64,000 nt of DNA from Desulfobacter postgatei 2ac9 (GCF_000233695.2 NZ_CM001488.1:770049-834048), one strand, 5' to 3'. Positions 50,770 through 60,202 are shown, numbered from the stretch's first letter. Program-made: numbers and translations. The notes: a model not told the origin generated them from the letters alone.

Positions 50770-51374
50770 TAAATTTTCTCCAAATAAATTGGCTTATAAT
50801 TCAGAAGAATCTGAGCAATCGTTTTTTTAATTTTTCCGGTTTTACCTGTCAACTGCCTGAAATTCATTTCTATAACAGCCATCTGTTTATAAAACGGGGT
50901 CCGGTCAAAAGGAATATATGTACGGCGGTCAAATTTTCCGGCATCACAGCCTGGTCCTTTTATGACATTAAATCCGGGTTTGTGAAGCTCATGGGGCAGT
51001 CCGTGCAGCCGGCAGATCATTGGTCTAAAGTGGTAAAGACTGCACCTGCCCGTTTTGAGCAGTGGGCAGGGGATTTTTTTGGATGCCGCCGGATTGTCTT
51101 TTTCCGCAGAGTCAGAAAAGGTTTGGCGGCAATAGTCCCGGCTAAGCGTTAACACATGCTTTTGGTCTTTGGGAGACAATGTCTGTAATCCAAACTGCAG
51201 AAAAGATGCTTCTGCGTGGGTATGATGAAAAAAAAGAGAGAGGCAGCAGTTGTCTTGACAGCCCTTGCATTGAAATCCATATTGTTGCGCAACCTGGTTC
51301 CATGCCTTATCCATATCATGGTAAAGCTGGGCCAGGGGTGAAAAATGTTCCGGGATATCCATCATGACTGTCAT
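50769..51374 (-). CDS. Cysteine-cluster protein, YkgJ-like
   Basis: A 201-residue cytoplasmic protein with the Cys pattern CKGCQDNCCLSLFF, then CPLLKTGRCSLYHFRPMICR, as in the YkgJ/UPF0153 group. AAGGA lies 5 bases before ATG 51374. Its stop overlaps the pta start by one base, so the two are translationally coupled. This is the second protein of this family in the window; a metal-binding or cluster role is assumed. Confidence 0.75.
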   Translation of the reverse strand: MTVMMDIPEHFSPLAQLYHDMDKAWNQVAQQYGFQCKGCQDNCCLSLFFHHTHAEASFLQFGLQTLSPKDQKHVLTLSRDYCRQTFSDSAEKDNPAASKKIPCPLLKTGRCSLYHFRPMICRLHGLPHELHKPGFNVIKGPGCDAGKFDRRTYIPFDRTPFYKQMAVIEMNFRQLTGKTGKIKKTIAQILLNYKPIYLEKI

Positions 51375-51396
51375 TGGCGTCCTTGGTGAGTATCTT

Positions 51397-52485
51397 TTAA
51401 ACTAGTGGGTTGGGAAAAAACAGACGCGCATACAATTTAAGTGCGTACCGGTCGGTCATGGAGGCAATGACATCACACACAGATCGGTTCAGTGTGTTTT
51501 TTGCTGAATCCCATGGGGCCATTTCCATTTTTTCCAGCTCTTTTTGCATCTCGTCGGGGTTTTCCATAAAATATGTGTAAAGACCGATAATTACTTTTTT
51601 TGCCTTTACAAATTCTCCATGCACGGCCGGTGAGCGGTACACTTTTTCAAAGAGAAATTTTCTTAGGATTGTCATGGCTTCCATGGTCTCCTTACCCATA
51701 TTTAAAATGAATTCTCCATTTTGGGGGCCGCTGTTGTAAACCAGCTGCTCCATCATTGTGGATGCGCGGTCAGCGTGGGTTGTGCCAAGCTTTCGGATGC
51801 AGATGTCAGGCACCTCGTCCTTGGAGATCACCTTGCCCCGGAGCGCATCATCAAGATCATGGTTCAGATAGGCAATGATGTCTGCCACGCGTACAATTCG
51901 TCCTTCAATGGTGGACGCGGTTTCTCCTGGCGTGGCCGGAATAATATTGCCGAATCCCTTGGAGTGTTTCAGAATGCCGTCTCTGACCTGCTTGGTAAGG
52001 TTGAGGCCTTTCCCTCTGTTTTCCAATACATCCACCACTCTTAAGCTCTGGTCGGAATGGGTAAAACGGGAGGTGTATACCTCAATTAGGGCGGTTTCTC
52101 CGGCGTGTCCAAAGGGTGTATGTCCTAAATCATGTCCAAGGGCAACCGCTTCGGCAAGGTCCTCGTTCAGGCGCATGGCCCGGGCAATATTCCTTGCCGT
52201 TTCAGAAACCTCAAGGGTATGGGTGAGCCGGGTCCGGTAATGGTCTCCTAACGGCGATAAAAAAACTTGGGTTTTGTATTTTAAACGCCTGAAGGCATTG
52301 GAGTATACAATTCGGTCCCGGTCTAACTGAAAGGGTGTTCTGATGTTACTGGGGGTAACATCTGGGTGTCTGCGTTCAGCGCTGGTACTTGGGGTGCCGT
52401 ATTTTGACAGGAAATTGTGCTCCCGTTGCTGGAAGATTTCCCGTATACTGGGATTTTGTTTTATTTGGGGTATTGTTGTATTCAT
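51397..52485 (-). CDS. dgt: dGTPase-like HD hydrolase
   Basis: A 362-residue metal-dependent phosphohydrolase that would split dNTPs, classically dGTP, to nucleoside and triphosphate. The HD residues are in AEAVALGHDLGHTPFGHAGE and the N-terminal RTPFQLDRDRIVYSNAFRRL is typical of the deoxyguanosinetriphosphate triphosphohydrolase-like family. ATG 52485 (TTIPQIKQNPSIREIF) was chosen over 52530, whose extra residues come from AT-rich noncoding DNA; neither has a strong ribosome site. Confidence 0.88.
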   Translation of the reverse strand: MNTTIPQIKQNPSIREIFQQREHNFLSKYGTPSTSAERRHPDVTPSNIRTPFQLDRDRIVYSNAFRRLKYKTQVFLSPLGDHYRTRLTHTLEVSETARNIARAMRLNEDLAEAVALGHDLGHTPFGHAGETALIEVYTSRFTHSDQSLRVVDVLENRGKGLNLTKQVRDGILKHSKGFGNIIPATPGETASTIEGRIVRVADIIAYLNHDLDDALRGKVISKDEVPDICIRKLGTTHADRASTMMEQLVYNSGPQNGEFILNMGKETMEAMTILRKFLFEKVYRSPAVHGEFVKAKKVIIGLYTYFMENPDEMQKELEKMEMAPWDSAKNTLNRSVCDVIASMTDRYALKLYARLFFPNPLV

Positions 52486-52553
52486 CAAAACAGTATTGAA
52501 ATAAAATAAAAATAAAATTAAATACAGCATTTATTAAAAAAATCAAGAAAGGG

Positions 52554-53111
52554 GTGTTTTTGGATTACGAGATTTTTATGGAGCAGGCCCTTGAACAAGC
52601 TCGCAAAGCCTTTGATCAGGGGCAGTTTCCTGTGGGGTGCGTGATTGTTCAAGATGATCGGGTGATTGCCTCGGGTGCCAGGGCCGGCACGTCGGGGGAT
52701 CTATCTTTTTTCAGTGAAATTGACCACGCAGAAATACGTGCGCTTAAGGCCCTTGAATCTTCGGATGTGCGGTTTATCCCGGAACGGGCTGTGCTGTTCT
52801 GTACCATGGAGCCCTGTTTGATGTGCTTTGCCGCAATTATTCTGGCCGGCATCCGGACTGTTGTATTTGCCTATGAAGATGTGATGGGTGGGGGGACCGG
52901 CCTGGACAGGCGGCATCTGGCACCCTTATATAGGGATGCGCAGATTACGGTCGTTCCCCATGTGCTGCGTAAAAAAAGTCTTGATCTTTTTCATGATTTT
53001 TTTAATAAAGATGCTAACTTATATTGGAAGGACAGTCTGCTGGAGTCATATACGCTTGATCAACGGCGTGAGTCCGGGAATAAACAGGGGTGTAATTCAG
53101 AAATAAAATAA
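52554..53111 (+). CDS. Nucleoside deaminase (cytidine/deoxycytidylate-like)
   Basis: A 185-residue zinc hydrolase of the CMP/dCMP deaminase fold. Zinc and proton-shuttle motifs are DHAEIRA and TMEPCLMCFAA. The family includes guanine, cytosine and tRNA adenosine deaminases; the exact substrate is open. The start is uncertain: GTG 52554, TTG 52560 with AAAGGGG before it, or ATG 52578. The C-terminal tail of about 35 residues is longer than in small family members. Confidence 0.8.
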   Translation: MFLDYEIFMEQALEQARKAFDQGQFPVGCVIVQDDRVIASGARAGTSGDLSFFSEIDHAEIRALKALESSDVRFIPERAVLFCTMEPCLMCFAAIILAGIRTVVFAYEDVMGGGTGLDRRHLAPLYRDAQITVVPHVLRKKSLDLFHDFFNKDANLYWKDSLLESYTLDQRRESGNKQGCNSEIK

Positions 53112-53208
53112 ATAAATCTTGATTTGTATGCATAGTGTATATATAATCCAAAGGTTATGCTTGTCATATTGACATGATTAAAATTTTTTGCTGCGGCGGG
53201 AGGTTAAA

Positions 53209-53733
53209 ATATCTACTAAGCGAGTTAAGCAGGATCAGACAAGAGTGAATAAGGGGATCAGAGCTACTGAGGTACGGGTTATCGGTTCTGATGGCGGACA
53301 GATAGGGGTTCTGCCTATTGCTGAGGCGTTGCGTATTGCTGAAAGCGAAGCTTTGGATCTGGTTGAAGTGTCGCCGGAGGCCAAGCCTCCTGTCTGCAAA
53401 ATAATGGATCATGGAAAATATAAATACGAGCTGACTAAGAAAAAACAGGAAGCCAAAAGAAAGCAGAAAAGTGTTCAGATCAAGGAGATCAAGGTCCGTC
53501 CTAAAACAGACGATCATGACCTTGAAACCAAGGTCCGGCACATGGAGAAATTTATTTCCAATGGTGATAAGGTAAAAATAACCCTGGTTTTCAGAGGTCG
53601 TGAGTTTATGCTCAAGGAACAGGCCAATATCATTTTGGAAAAAATAGTGGAAATGAGCAAAGACTTTGCCCAGGTGGAACAGTTTCCCAAGTTTGAAGGG
53701 CGGTTCATTACTATGCTGCTTGGTCCTAAATAA
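53209..53733 (+). CDS. infC: Translation initiation factor IF-3, AUA start
   Basis: A 174-residue IF-3 that binds the 30S subunit and checks start-site selection. The core is complete (VNKGIRATEVRVIGSDGGQI; PEAKPPVCKIMDHGKYKYE; IKEIKVRPKTDDHDLETKVR; FEGRFITMLLG). GGGAGG (53198-53203) with a 5-base spacer points to ATA at 53209 as the start. An upstream in-frame TTG at 53188 lies before the ribosome site. A non-canonical start codon is the known means of IF-3 autoregulation in other bacteria. It heads the infC-rpmI-rplT-pheST cluster. Confidence 0.9.
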   Translation: MSTKRVKQDQTRVNKGIRATEVRVIGSDGGQIGVLPIAEALRIAESEALDLVEVSPEAKPPVCKIMDHGKYKYELTKKKQEAKRKQKSVQIKEIKVRPKTDDHDLETKVRHMEKFISNGDKVKITLVFRGREFMLKEQANIILEKIVEMSKDFAQVEQFPKFEGRFITMLLGPK

Positions 53734-53863
53734 TCACCGGTTATCTGTTTTTCGTCTTTTTGTATCGGCTTTCTGGTGCCAAGGGATATTTATGTGTGGT
53801 GGTATATCATGTATATACCGCCTTTAGTTTTTATAATAGTTCGAACCTTCAGGAGATTTAGTA

Positions 53864-54061
53864 ATGCCAAAAATTAAGACATGCCGTGCGGCTGCCAAAC
53901 GGTTTGAAAAAACCGGGTCAGGTAAATACAAGTTTCGCAAATCCCATGCCAGTCATATTCTGACAAAGAAAACCACTAAGCGGAAAAGAAGTCTTCGCCA
54001 GCCCCAGATTGTTGCCGGTTCTGATATGAAAGAAGTTCGCCGGATGCTGCCTTACGGTTAG
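53864..54061 (+). CDS. rpmI: Ribosomal protein bL35
   Basis: A 65-residue basic protein with the typical L35 pattern [20 protein letters not shown], then [25 protein letters not shown] lies before ATG 53864. It follows infC by 130 bases and precedes rplT, the conserved order. Confidence 0.95.
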   Translation: MPKIKTCRAAAKRFEKTGSGKYKFRKSHASHILTKKTTKRKRSLRQPQIVAGSDMKEVRRMLPYG

Positions 54062-54095
54062 TGAGGCTTTGCAGCGTTTTTAATATTGATATGGA

Positions 54096-54119
54096 AGCCG
54101 GCCAATGTACCGGTTGGCT
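54096..54119 (+). promoter_or_regulatory. Hairpin in the rpmI-rplT spacer
   Basis: AGCCGGCC and CCGGTTGGCT region form an 8-bp stem with two G-U pairs and loop AATGTACC, 26 bases before the rplT start. L20 represses its own operon in some bacteria by binding leader RNA structures; that use here is a guess. Confidence 0.3.
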
Positions 54120-54145
54120 GATGGTACATAAAGGAGTGTAAAAAA

Positions 54146-54499
54146 ATGAGAGTTAAAAGAGGATTCAAAGCAAGAAGACGCCGCAACAAGGTGCTTAAGC
54201 TGGCAAGGGGTTTCAGGGGTGGAAGAGGCAAGCTTTACAGAACTGCTGCCGATTCAGTGGATAAAGCATTAATGTACGCCTATAGAGACCGCCGGGCAAA
54301 AAAAAGAGATTTTCGGAAATTATGGATTGTACGTATTAATGCCGGTGCACGGATGAATGAATTGTCCTATTCCCGGTTCATGAACGGACTAAAACTTACG
54401 GGCAGTGAACTGGACAGAAAAGTTCTGGCTGATCTGGCTGTATCCGATCCCGCGGGATTCTCCCAGCTGGCTTCCCAGGCGTCTGCCAAATTGAACTAA
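54146..54499 (+). CDS. rplT: Ribosomal protein bL20
   Basis: A 117-residue rRNA-binding protein: [20 protein letters not shown] and [20 protein letters not shown], then [27 protein letters not shown] precedes ATG 54146. It lies between rpmI and pheS. Confidence 0.97.
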   Translation: MRVKRGFKARRRRNKVLKLARGFRGGRGKLYRTAADSVDKALMYAYRDRRAKKRDFRKLWIVRINAGARMNELSYSRFMNGLKLTGSELDRKVLADLAVSDPAGFSQLASQASAKLN

Positions 54500-54519
54500 A
54501 GCGTATTTTCGGGGGAACC

Positions 54520-55527
54520 TTGCAAAACAATCTCCAAGACATTGAAAAACAGGCCCTGGAACAAATCCGTGCGGCGGATTCAAAGGAAGCCCTTGAGTCT
54601 GTTTCCATCCACTTTTTGGGTCGCAAGGGGGTGCTCACAGCTTTTTTGCGTAATATTCCATCCCTTCCGGTGGATGAACGCCCTGCTGCGGGGAAAAATG
54701 GTAATCTGCTCAAGGTAAAGCTTGAAAAAGCGTTAAAACATGCCCAGTCTGATCTGGAAGCCGGTGCCGCAGGTGATACTGAAGGTATTGATGTCACCTT
54801 GCCCGGACGTATGGTGAAAAAAGGTGCCCTGCACCCCATTACCCAGGTGATAGAAGAGATCTGCGGTATTTTTCTGCGTCTGGGGTTTGACATTGCCGAA
54901 GGTCCGGAAGTTGAAACCGATTATTATAACTTCGAGGCACTGAACATTCCTCAGTATCATCCGGCCAGGGACATGCAGGATACCTTTTATCTGTCTGAAA
55001 ATATCGTTTTGAGAACCCATACGTCAGGTTCCCAGCCCCGGGTGATGGAAAAAACCGACCCGCCTGTGCGCATTATTTCTCCGGGTAAGGTGTTCCGCTG
55101 TGACTCGGATCTGACCCATACCCCTATGTTTCATCAGGTTGAAGGCCTGATGGTGGACAAAAACATCTCTTTTGGCGACCTTAAAGGGGTGCTGACCACG
55201 TTTGTTCAGCAGTTTTTTGATAAGGATACTTCGTTGCGGTTCAGGCCCAGTTTTTTTCCTTTTACCGAACCCAGTGCTGAAGTAGATATGCGATGTGTCA
55301 TGTGCAAGGGCAAAGGCTGCCGGGTCTGTTCGAAGACCGGCTGGATTGAAATTCTGGGGGCCGGTATGGTCCACCCGGCTGTGTTTGAAAACGTGGGTTA
55401 TGATACCCAAACGTATACGGGGTTTGCCTTTGGCCTTGGTATGGAACGGGTTGCCATGCTCAAGTACGGAATTGATGATATCAGAAAATATTTTGAAAAC
55501 GATATGCGTTTTCTAGGGCAGTTCTAA
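54520..55527 (+). CDS. pheS: Phenylalanyl-tRNA synthetase alpha subunit
   Basis: A 335-residue class II synthetase subunit. The start is TTG 54520 with GGGGGA upstream. The N-terminal coiled coil is followed by catalytic motifs: HPITQVIEEICGIF, MQDTFYL, motif 2 (RIISPGKVFRCDSDLTHTP) and motif 3 GFAFGLGMERVAMLKYGI. A CxxCxxxGCRVC-like segment (CVMCKGKGCRVC) suggests a small zinc site or lineage feature. It is 2 bases upstream of pheT; together they form the alpha2-beta2 enzyme. Confidence 0.95.
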   Translation: MQNNLQDIEKQALEQIRAADSKEALESVSIHFLGRKGVLTAFLRNIPSLPVDERPAAGKNGNLLKVKLEKALKHAQSDLEAGAAGDTEGIDVTLPGRMVKKGALHPITQVIEEICGIFLRLGFDIAEGPEVETDYYNFEALNIPQYHPARDMQDTFYLSENIVLRTHTSGSQPRVMEKTDPPVRIISPGKVFRCDSDLTHTPMFHQVEGLMVDKNISFGDLKGVLTTFVQQFFDKDTSLRFRPSFFPFTEPSAEVDMRCVMCKGKGCRVCSKTGWIEILGAGMVHPAVFENVGYDTQTYTGFAFGLGMERVAMLKYGIDDIRKYFENDMRFLGQF

Positions 55528-55529
55528 TT

Positions 55530-57980
55530 ATGAAAGTCAGTTTAAGCTGGTTGCGTGAATATATTCCCATTGATCTTGATCCCCAGGAAATATCCGACAG
55601 ACTGACCATGGCCGGTCTTGAAGTGGATGGGGTGGAAAGTCTTTATGATTACCTGGACAATGTGGTTGTCGGCCAGGTTGTACAGGCAAATCAGCATCCC
55701 AATGCTGAGACGCTTACCTGTTGTGGCGTCGATATTGGAACAGGAGAGCTTTCTCCCATTGTCTGTGGTGCGCCCAATGTCAGGGAAGGCATGTATGTTG
55801 CCTGTGCTCTGCCTGGGGCCGTGCTGCCCGGTGATTTCAAAATAAAGAAAAGCAAGCTGCGGGGCGAACCGTCCCACGGTATGCTGTGTTCGGCTGCTGA
55901 GCTGATGCTTGCGGATGACGCATCCGGTATCATGGATCTTGAGGGCGAGTTTGTTGCCGGAACCCCCCTTAAATCAGCCTTGAAACTGGCTGATGTTGTT
56001 TTTGAAATTGATCTGACCCCCAACCGGCCGGACTGTCTGAGTCTTATCGGGGTGGCACGGGAAATAGGGGCGTTTACAGAGCCCCGAAATAAGGTAACCC
56101 TGCCGGACGTGACGTTTTCGGAAGCCCTGATGGATTCCCGGAATATTCACGATTTTGTTTCTGTTGAGATTGAGGATCCGGAGCTGTGTCCAAGATATAC
56201 TGCAGGTATGCTGTTTGACGTCAAGGTCGAACCGTCGCCGCTTTGGTTAAAACAGCGTCTTGAAGCCGTTGGGCTCTCTTCTATCAATAATGTGGTGGAT
56301 ATCACCAACTTTGTCATGATGGAAACCGGACAACCCTTGCATGCCTTTGATTATGATAATATTGCCCAAAGCAAAATTATTGTAAGAACAGCCGGAAAAC
56401 CCGGTGACGCGAGGCTTGAGTTTACAACGCTTGATTCGAAAACCCACAAACTTGACCCTGAAATGCTCATGATCTGTGACGGAGATAAGCCTGTGGGTAT
56501 TGCCGGTGTCATGGGTGGTGAGAATTCCGAAATTACGGATGCCACCACCCGCGTGTTGGTGGAAAGTGCCTATTTTAATCCTGTGTCCATCCGGCGAACT
56601 GCCAAGCGGACGGGAATCGGTTCGGATGCCTCCCACAGATTTGAGCGCGGCGTAGATCCTCAAGGCACTATGTTCGCCTTGAAGAGAGCCGTTTCATTAA
56701 TGGCTCAGTTATGTTCGGCGACCATTGCCAGGGAAATTATTGATGAGAATCCCGTCAAGGCTCAACCTGTGACCATTGATTTGAGCCCTGAGGCGTTGAA
56801 CCTACGCTTAGGGACTTCGTTTTCCGCAGATGAGATGGCACAGATTCTGGCGTCTGTGGAATTTGGCGTTGACAAAAAGGAAGATGGCTGCCTGCAGGTG
56901 CATGTCCCCTCTTTCAGGGTTGATGTGGCCCGGCCCGAGGATCTTTCCGAAGAAGTGGCCCGGTTGTGGGGGTATAATAAAATTGAAACCAGTTATCCTT
57001 TGGTGAGAGCCAAGGGCCAGCCCCTTGCCGCGCGCCTTGTGTTACGGGGCAAAATTCGTCGGGCCATGACGGGATTTGGATTTTGTGAGGCCATCAATTA
57101 CAACTTTATCCGAAAGGATGCCTGTGAACGTATGGGCATTGACGAGTCGGATAAAAGAACCCGGATGGTTGAGATTTTAAATCCTATTTCAGACCAGATG
57201 GCAGTACTCAGGACATCCATTGTGCCAGGACTGCTGGAAGCCATGGCCAGGAATACGGCCAAACAGGTGGATACCCTTCAATTGTTTGAGATCGGCAAAA
57301 TTTTCTATGACAAAGGGCCGGGCGAACAGCCCGAAGAAGTAGAAGTGATCGGAGGGCTGATCACCGGATACCGCTGGGATCAGACCTGGTATTCCAAAAA
57401 GGAAGCTGTGGATTTCTTCGATCTTAAGGGTGTTGTACAGGGATTGATGGATTCGCTTCAGATTTCCGGTGTGATTTATGAAAAAATTGATGCTCATACC
57501 TGTCCCTATTTTCAGCCGGGGTATGGTGCCAGGGTGATGAGAGACGGTCTGATCCTTGGTACGCTTGGAAAAATAGCTTCAGATGTGGGAGCAGCCTTTG
57601 GTTTGAGACAGGATGCATATCTTTTTGATATAGATATGAACAGTCTTGAAAAATCGGTTCCCCAGGCTATTCAGGCAGTTGGGCTCCCTAAATTCCCTTC
57701 AATTTCCAGGGACATGACCTTTATTGTCTCAAAGCGTGTTGAGGTCGGCGCCATGATGGATGCCATTTCAGCTTTTGCCCAACAGCAGGCCTTGATTGAA
57801 GATTATTTCCTTTTTGATGTATTTGAAGGCCGCAGTATTGGTGAAGATAAAAAATCCCTGTCATTCAGGATAGTCTACCGCTCTGTTTCAAAAACCTTGA
57901 CAGAAAAAAATATTAAAAAGATTCATGATCAGTTGTCCCAGAAGCTAATTAATGATTTTAACGCTGGGCTGCCTGGATAA
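55530..57980 (+). CDS. pheT: Phenylalanyl-tRNA synthetase beta subunit
   Basis: An 816-residue subunit, full-length. It carries an N-terminal tRNA-binding (EMAP/OB) domain (VVVGQVVQANQHPNAETL), a B3/B4 editing region, B5 (VTIDLSPEALNLRLG), the inactive synthetase-like core and a C-terminal anticodon-binding ferredoxin fold (KFPSISRDMTFIVSKRV; FEGRSIGEDKKSLSFRI). ATG 55530 lies directly after pheS. tRNA-Gly follows 120 bases downstream. Confidence 0.95.
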   Translation: MKVSLSWLREYIPIDLDPQEISDRLTMAGLEVDGVESLYDYLDNVVVGQVVQANQHPNAETLTCCGVDIGTGELSPIVCGAPNVREGMYVACALPGAVLPGDFKIKKSKLRGEPSHGMLCSAAELMLADDASGIMDLEGEFVAGTPLKSALKLADVVFEIDLTPNRPDCLSLIGVAREIGAFTEPRNKVTLPDVTFSEALMDSRNIHDFVSVEIEDPELCPRYTAGMLFDVKVEPSPLWLKQRLEAVGLSSINNVVDITNFVMMETGQPLHAFDYDNIAQSKIIVRTAGKPGDARLEFTTLDSKTHKLDPEMLMICDGDKPVGIAGVMGGENSEITDATTRVLVESAYFNPVSIRRTAKRTGIGSDASHRFERGVDPQGTMFALKRAVSLMAQLCSATIAREIIDENPVKAQPVTIDLSPEALNLRLGTSFSADEMAQILASVEFGVDKKEDGCLQVHVPSFRVDVARPEDLSEEVARLWGYNKIETSYPLVRAKGQPLAARLVLRGKIRRAMTGFGFCEAINYNFIRKDACERMGIDESDKRTRMVEILNPISDQMAVLRTSIVPGLLEAMARNTAKQVDTLQLFEIGKIFYDKGPGEQPEEVEVIGGLITGYRWDQTWYSKKEAVDFFDLKGVVQGLMDSLQISGVIYEKIDAHTCPYFQPGYGARVMRDGLILGTLGKIASDVGAAFGLRQDAYLFDIDMNSLEKSVPQAIQAVGLPKFPSISRDMTFIVSKRVEVGAMMDAISAFAQQQALIEDYFLFDVFEGRSIGEDKKSLSFRIVYRSVSKTLTEKNIKKIHDQLSQKLINDFNAGLPG

Positions 57981-58059
57981 TTTCGAGGTAGATGGTTGCC
58001 ATTGATCCGGGAGACCGGTGCTAAAATAGAAAATGCGGTTATAGTTATATAATAAGAGG

Positions 58060-58088
58060 TTGACAAATATAATACGCCCTGTTATATT
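58060..58088 (+). promoter_or_regulatory. Promoter of tRNA-Gly and the rimP-nusA operon
   Basis: TTGACA (58060-58065), exactly 17 bases, then TATATT (58083-58088), 13 bases before the tRNA. It is the best sigma-70 match in the window. Confidence 0.75.
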
Positions 58089-58101
58089 TAACCGCTAAAA
58101 T

Positions 58102-58177
58102 GCGGGCATAACTCAGTTGGTAGAGTGCAAGCTTCCCAAGCTTGATGTCGCGAGTTCGAGCCTCGTTGCCCGCTCCA
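58102..58177 (+). tRNA. tRNA-Gly (CCC)
   Basis: It begins GCGGGCATAACTCAGTTGG, has anticodon arm CAAGC-TTCCCAA-GCTTG (anticodon CCC), a T arm GAGTTCGAGCC, and ends TGCCCGC-T-CCA with encoded CCA. It stands before rimP, where E. coli has an initiator tRNA gene. Confidence 0.93.
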
Positions 58178-58280
58178 AATTAATTTGGTATTGGTCGGCA
58201 GATTTGTTCCACTTGTTTAGGGGAAAGATATGATCTGAGCCTGATATTTGGTGAGGATTTTTGAGAGTTTTAGTATCGGG

Positions 58281-58302
58281 AACGGGCATCTGCCCGTTTT
58301 TG
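58281..58302 (+). terminator. Terminator-like hairpin between tRNA-Gly and rimP
   Basis: AACGGGCA (58281-58288), loop TC, TGCCCGTT (58291-58298), then T residues. It would stop most tRNA transcripts before rimP, allowing read-through control of rimP-nusA-infB. Confidence 0.65.
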
Positions 58303-58334
58303 TATTTGTGGAAAAAGGACGATTGCTTCAGGAG

Positions 58335-58811
58335 ATGGGATTTATAAACATCAAAAAACCCGGTGCTGTTGAACAGCGGATTGAGGCTGTAGCCGAACCC
58401 CTGATAGATTCTTTGGGGTTGGAACTGGTACACATTGAATGTGTTGTCCATAATCGGCAGAAATTTGTCAGAATTTATATTGACAAGCCCAAAGGGGTTG
58501 GTCTTGATGACTGTGTGGCAGTCAGTCGAGAACTTGGGGATCTGATTGATATTCATATTGAGGATATTGGTCCTTACCGCCTGGAAGTGTCATCCCCAGG
58601 CCCAAATCGCCCATTGAAGACAAAGGCGGATTTTATCAGATTCCAGGGAGAACGCATTAAAATTGAAACCCATGAAGTTATAGATGGAAGAAAAAAGTTC
58701 ACCGGGATTCTTGAGAAGACAAATGAAGATTCTGTGACGATTGCCGTAGACGGCATGTCCTTTGATATTTCCGGAACCAATATCATGAGAGCAATTCTTG
58801 CAGGTCAGTAA
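58335..58811 (+). CDS. rimP: Ribosome maturation factor RimP
   Basis: A 158-residue 30S maturation factor. Family motifs are GLELVHIECVVHNRQKFVRI, YIDKPKGVGLDDCVAVSREL and GPYRLEVSSPGPNRPLK. The start is uncertain: ATG 58335, TTG 58323 (with AAGGA only 3 bases upstream) or GTG 58308; the region before 58305 is a hairpin and is not coding. It precedes nusA by 17 bases in the conserved rimP-nusA-infB order. Confidence 0.88.
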   Translation: MGFINIKKPGAVEQRIEAVAEPLIDSLGLELVHIECVVHNRQKFVRIYIDKPKGVGLDDCVAVSRELGDLIDIHIEDIGPYRLEVSSPGPNRPLKTKADFIRFQGERIKIETHEVIDGRKKFTGILEKTNEDSVTIAVDGMSFDISGTNIMRAILAGQ

Positions 58812-58828
58812 AATGGAGAGCGTTTAAT

Positions 58829-60202
58829 ATGTTGATTACAGACATAAAAAGGGTGATCGATCAGGTAAGCCGAGAAAAGGGTATTGATGCTGAAATCCTC
58901 ATTACTACCTTGAAAGAGGCCATTGTCTCTGCCGCCAGAAAAAAGATCGGCCCAAGGGCGGATATCGAAGTCCATTATGATGAAAAAAGCGGAGATGTTG
59001 AAGTTTTCCATTTTAAGGAGGTTGTTGAGGAGGTTGAATATCCCGACAGTGAGCTGACCCTGGAGGAAGGGCTTGAATTTGACCCCGAATGTGAAATCGG
59101 TGATTCGCTGGGGATTCGAATGGATACCGAGGAGTTCGGCCGCATTGCGGCTCAGTCGGCCAAGCAGGTGATCATACAGAAAATGCGCGAAGCAGAGCGC
59201 AATGCCGTATATGAGAATTTTATCCATAAAAAAGGTAAAATAATCAACGGTATTGTCCAACGCTTTGACCGGGGTGCCATCATTGTCAACTTGGGCCAGG
59301 CCGAGGCTGTACTGCGGCCAAGGGAGCAAATGCCTAAGGAAAGCTATAAGCGAGGGGATCGGATCCGTGCTTATGTCCTTGATGTGCTGGAAGAATCCAA
59401 AGGTGCCCAGATTATTTTATCCCGGACCCATCCGGAATTTTTGGTTGAATTGTTTAAAACCGAGGTGCCGGAGGTGGCCGAAGGCATTGTTTCCATCCGG
59501 GCTGCAGCACGCGTGCCCGGCGTAAGGGCGAAAATTGCTGTCTCCTCCATTGATTCCGATGTGGACCCCGTAGGGGCCTGCGTGGGTGTTAAGGGCAACC
59601 GGGTTCAGAATATTGTCCAGGAGTTGCGGGGAGAGAAAATCGATATTGTTCAGTGGAGTCCGGACGTTGCAAGATTTGTCTGCAATGCCTTATCCCCGGC
59701 TGAAATCGCAAGGGTTATCATTGATGAAGACAATCAGTCCATGGAGGTGATTGTCAATGATGAATATCTCTCCATTGCTATAGGTAAGGGCGGTCAGAAT
59801 GTATCCCTTGCCTGTGAGATTACCGGCTGGCATCTTGAAGTCACCAGTGAAGAGGAGTACAGTCGGGAGGTCAAGGAGGGATACGACAGTTTGATGAAAT
59901 TGTCCACAGTGGGCCTGCCGGCAGCAGAGTTACTGTTCAAGGCTGGTTATTCCTCGTTTCTGGATATCATGGATGCTGTGCCCGAGGATATTGCGGCCTT
60001 TTTAAATATTTCCGTGGAAGATGCCCAGGCAATGATAGAAGAAGCCGGGCGTCTGATGAAAGATGAGCGGGGAAGGGCCCGGAATGAACTGCTGAAACGA
60101 GGCTCTTTTAAGAAACCCGACACTAATCTGGATGACAATGCCGGTGAGGGAGAAACGTTTGATGATGAAGACGATGGACGTGTTGAAGAATCAGGTGAAT
60201 AA
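58829..60202 (+). CDS. nusA: Transcription factor NusA
   Basis: A 457-residue RNA polymerase-binding elongation factor. It carries the N-terminal polymerase-binding domain, S1 (GKIINGIVQRFDRGAIIVNL), KH1 and KH2 (VGACVGVKGNRVQNIVQEL; LSIAIGKGGQNVSLACEITG), then an HhH-like segment and an acidic tail. GGAGAG precedes ATG 58829. The ylxR gene often found between nusA and infB is absent: only 72 bases separate them. Confidence 0.95.
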   Translation: MLITDIKRVIDQVSREKGIDAEILITTLKEAIVSAARKKIGPRADIEVHYDEKSGDVEVFHFKEVVEEVEYPDSELTLEEGLEFDPECEIGDSLGIRMDTEEFGRIAAQSAKQVIIQKMREAERNAVYENFIHKKGKIINGIVQRFDRGAIIVNLGQAEAVLRPREQMPKESYKRGDRIRAYVLDVLEESKGAQIILSRTHPEFLVELFKTEVPEVAEGIVSIRAAARVPGVRAKIAVSSIDSDVDPVGACVGVKGNRVQNIVQELRGEKIDIVQWSPDVARFVCNALSPAEIARVIIDEDNQSMEVIVNDEYLSIAIGKGGQNVSLACEITGWHLEVTSEEEYSREVKEGYDSLMKLSTVGLPAAELLFKAGYSSFLDIMDAVPEDIAAFLNISVEDAQAMIEEAGRLMKDERGRARNELLKRGSFKKPDTNLDDNAGEGETFDDEDDGRVEESGE

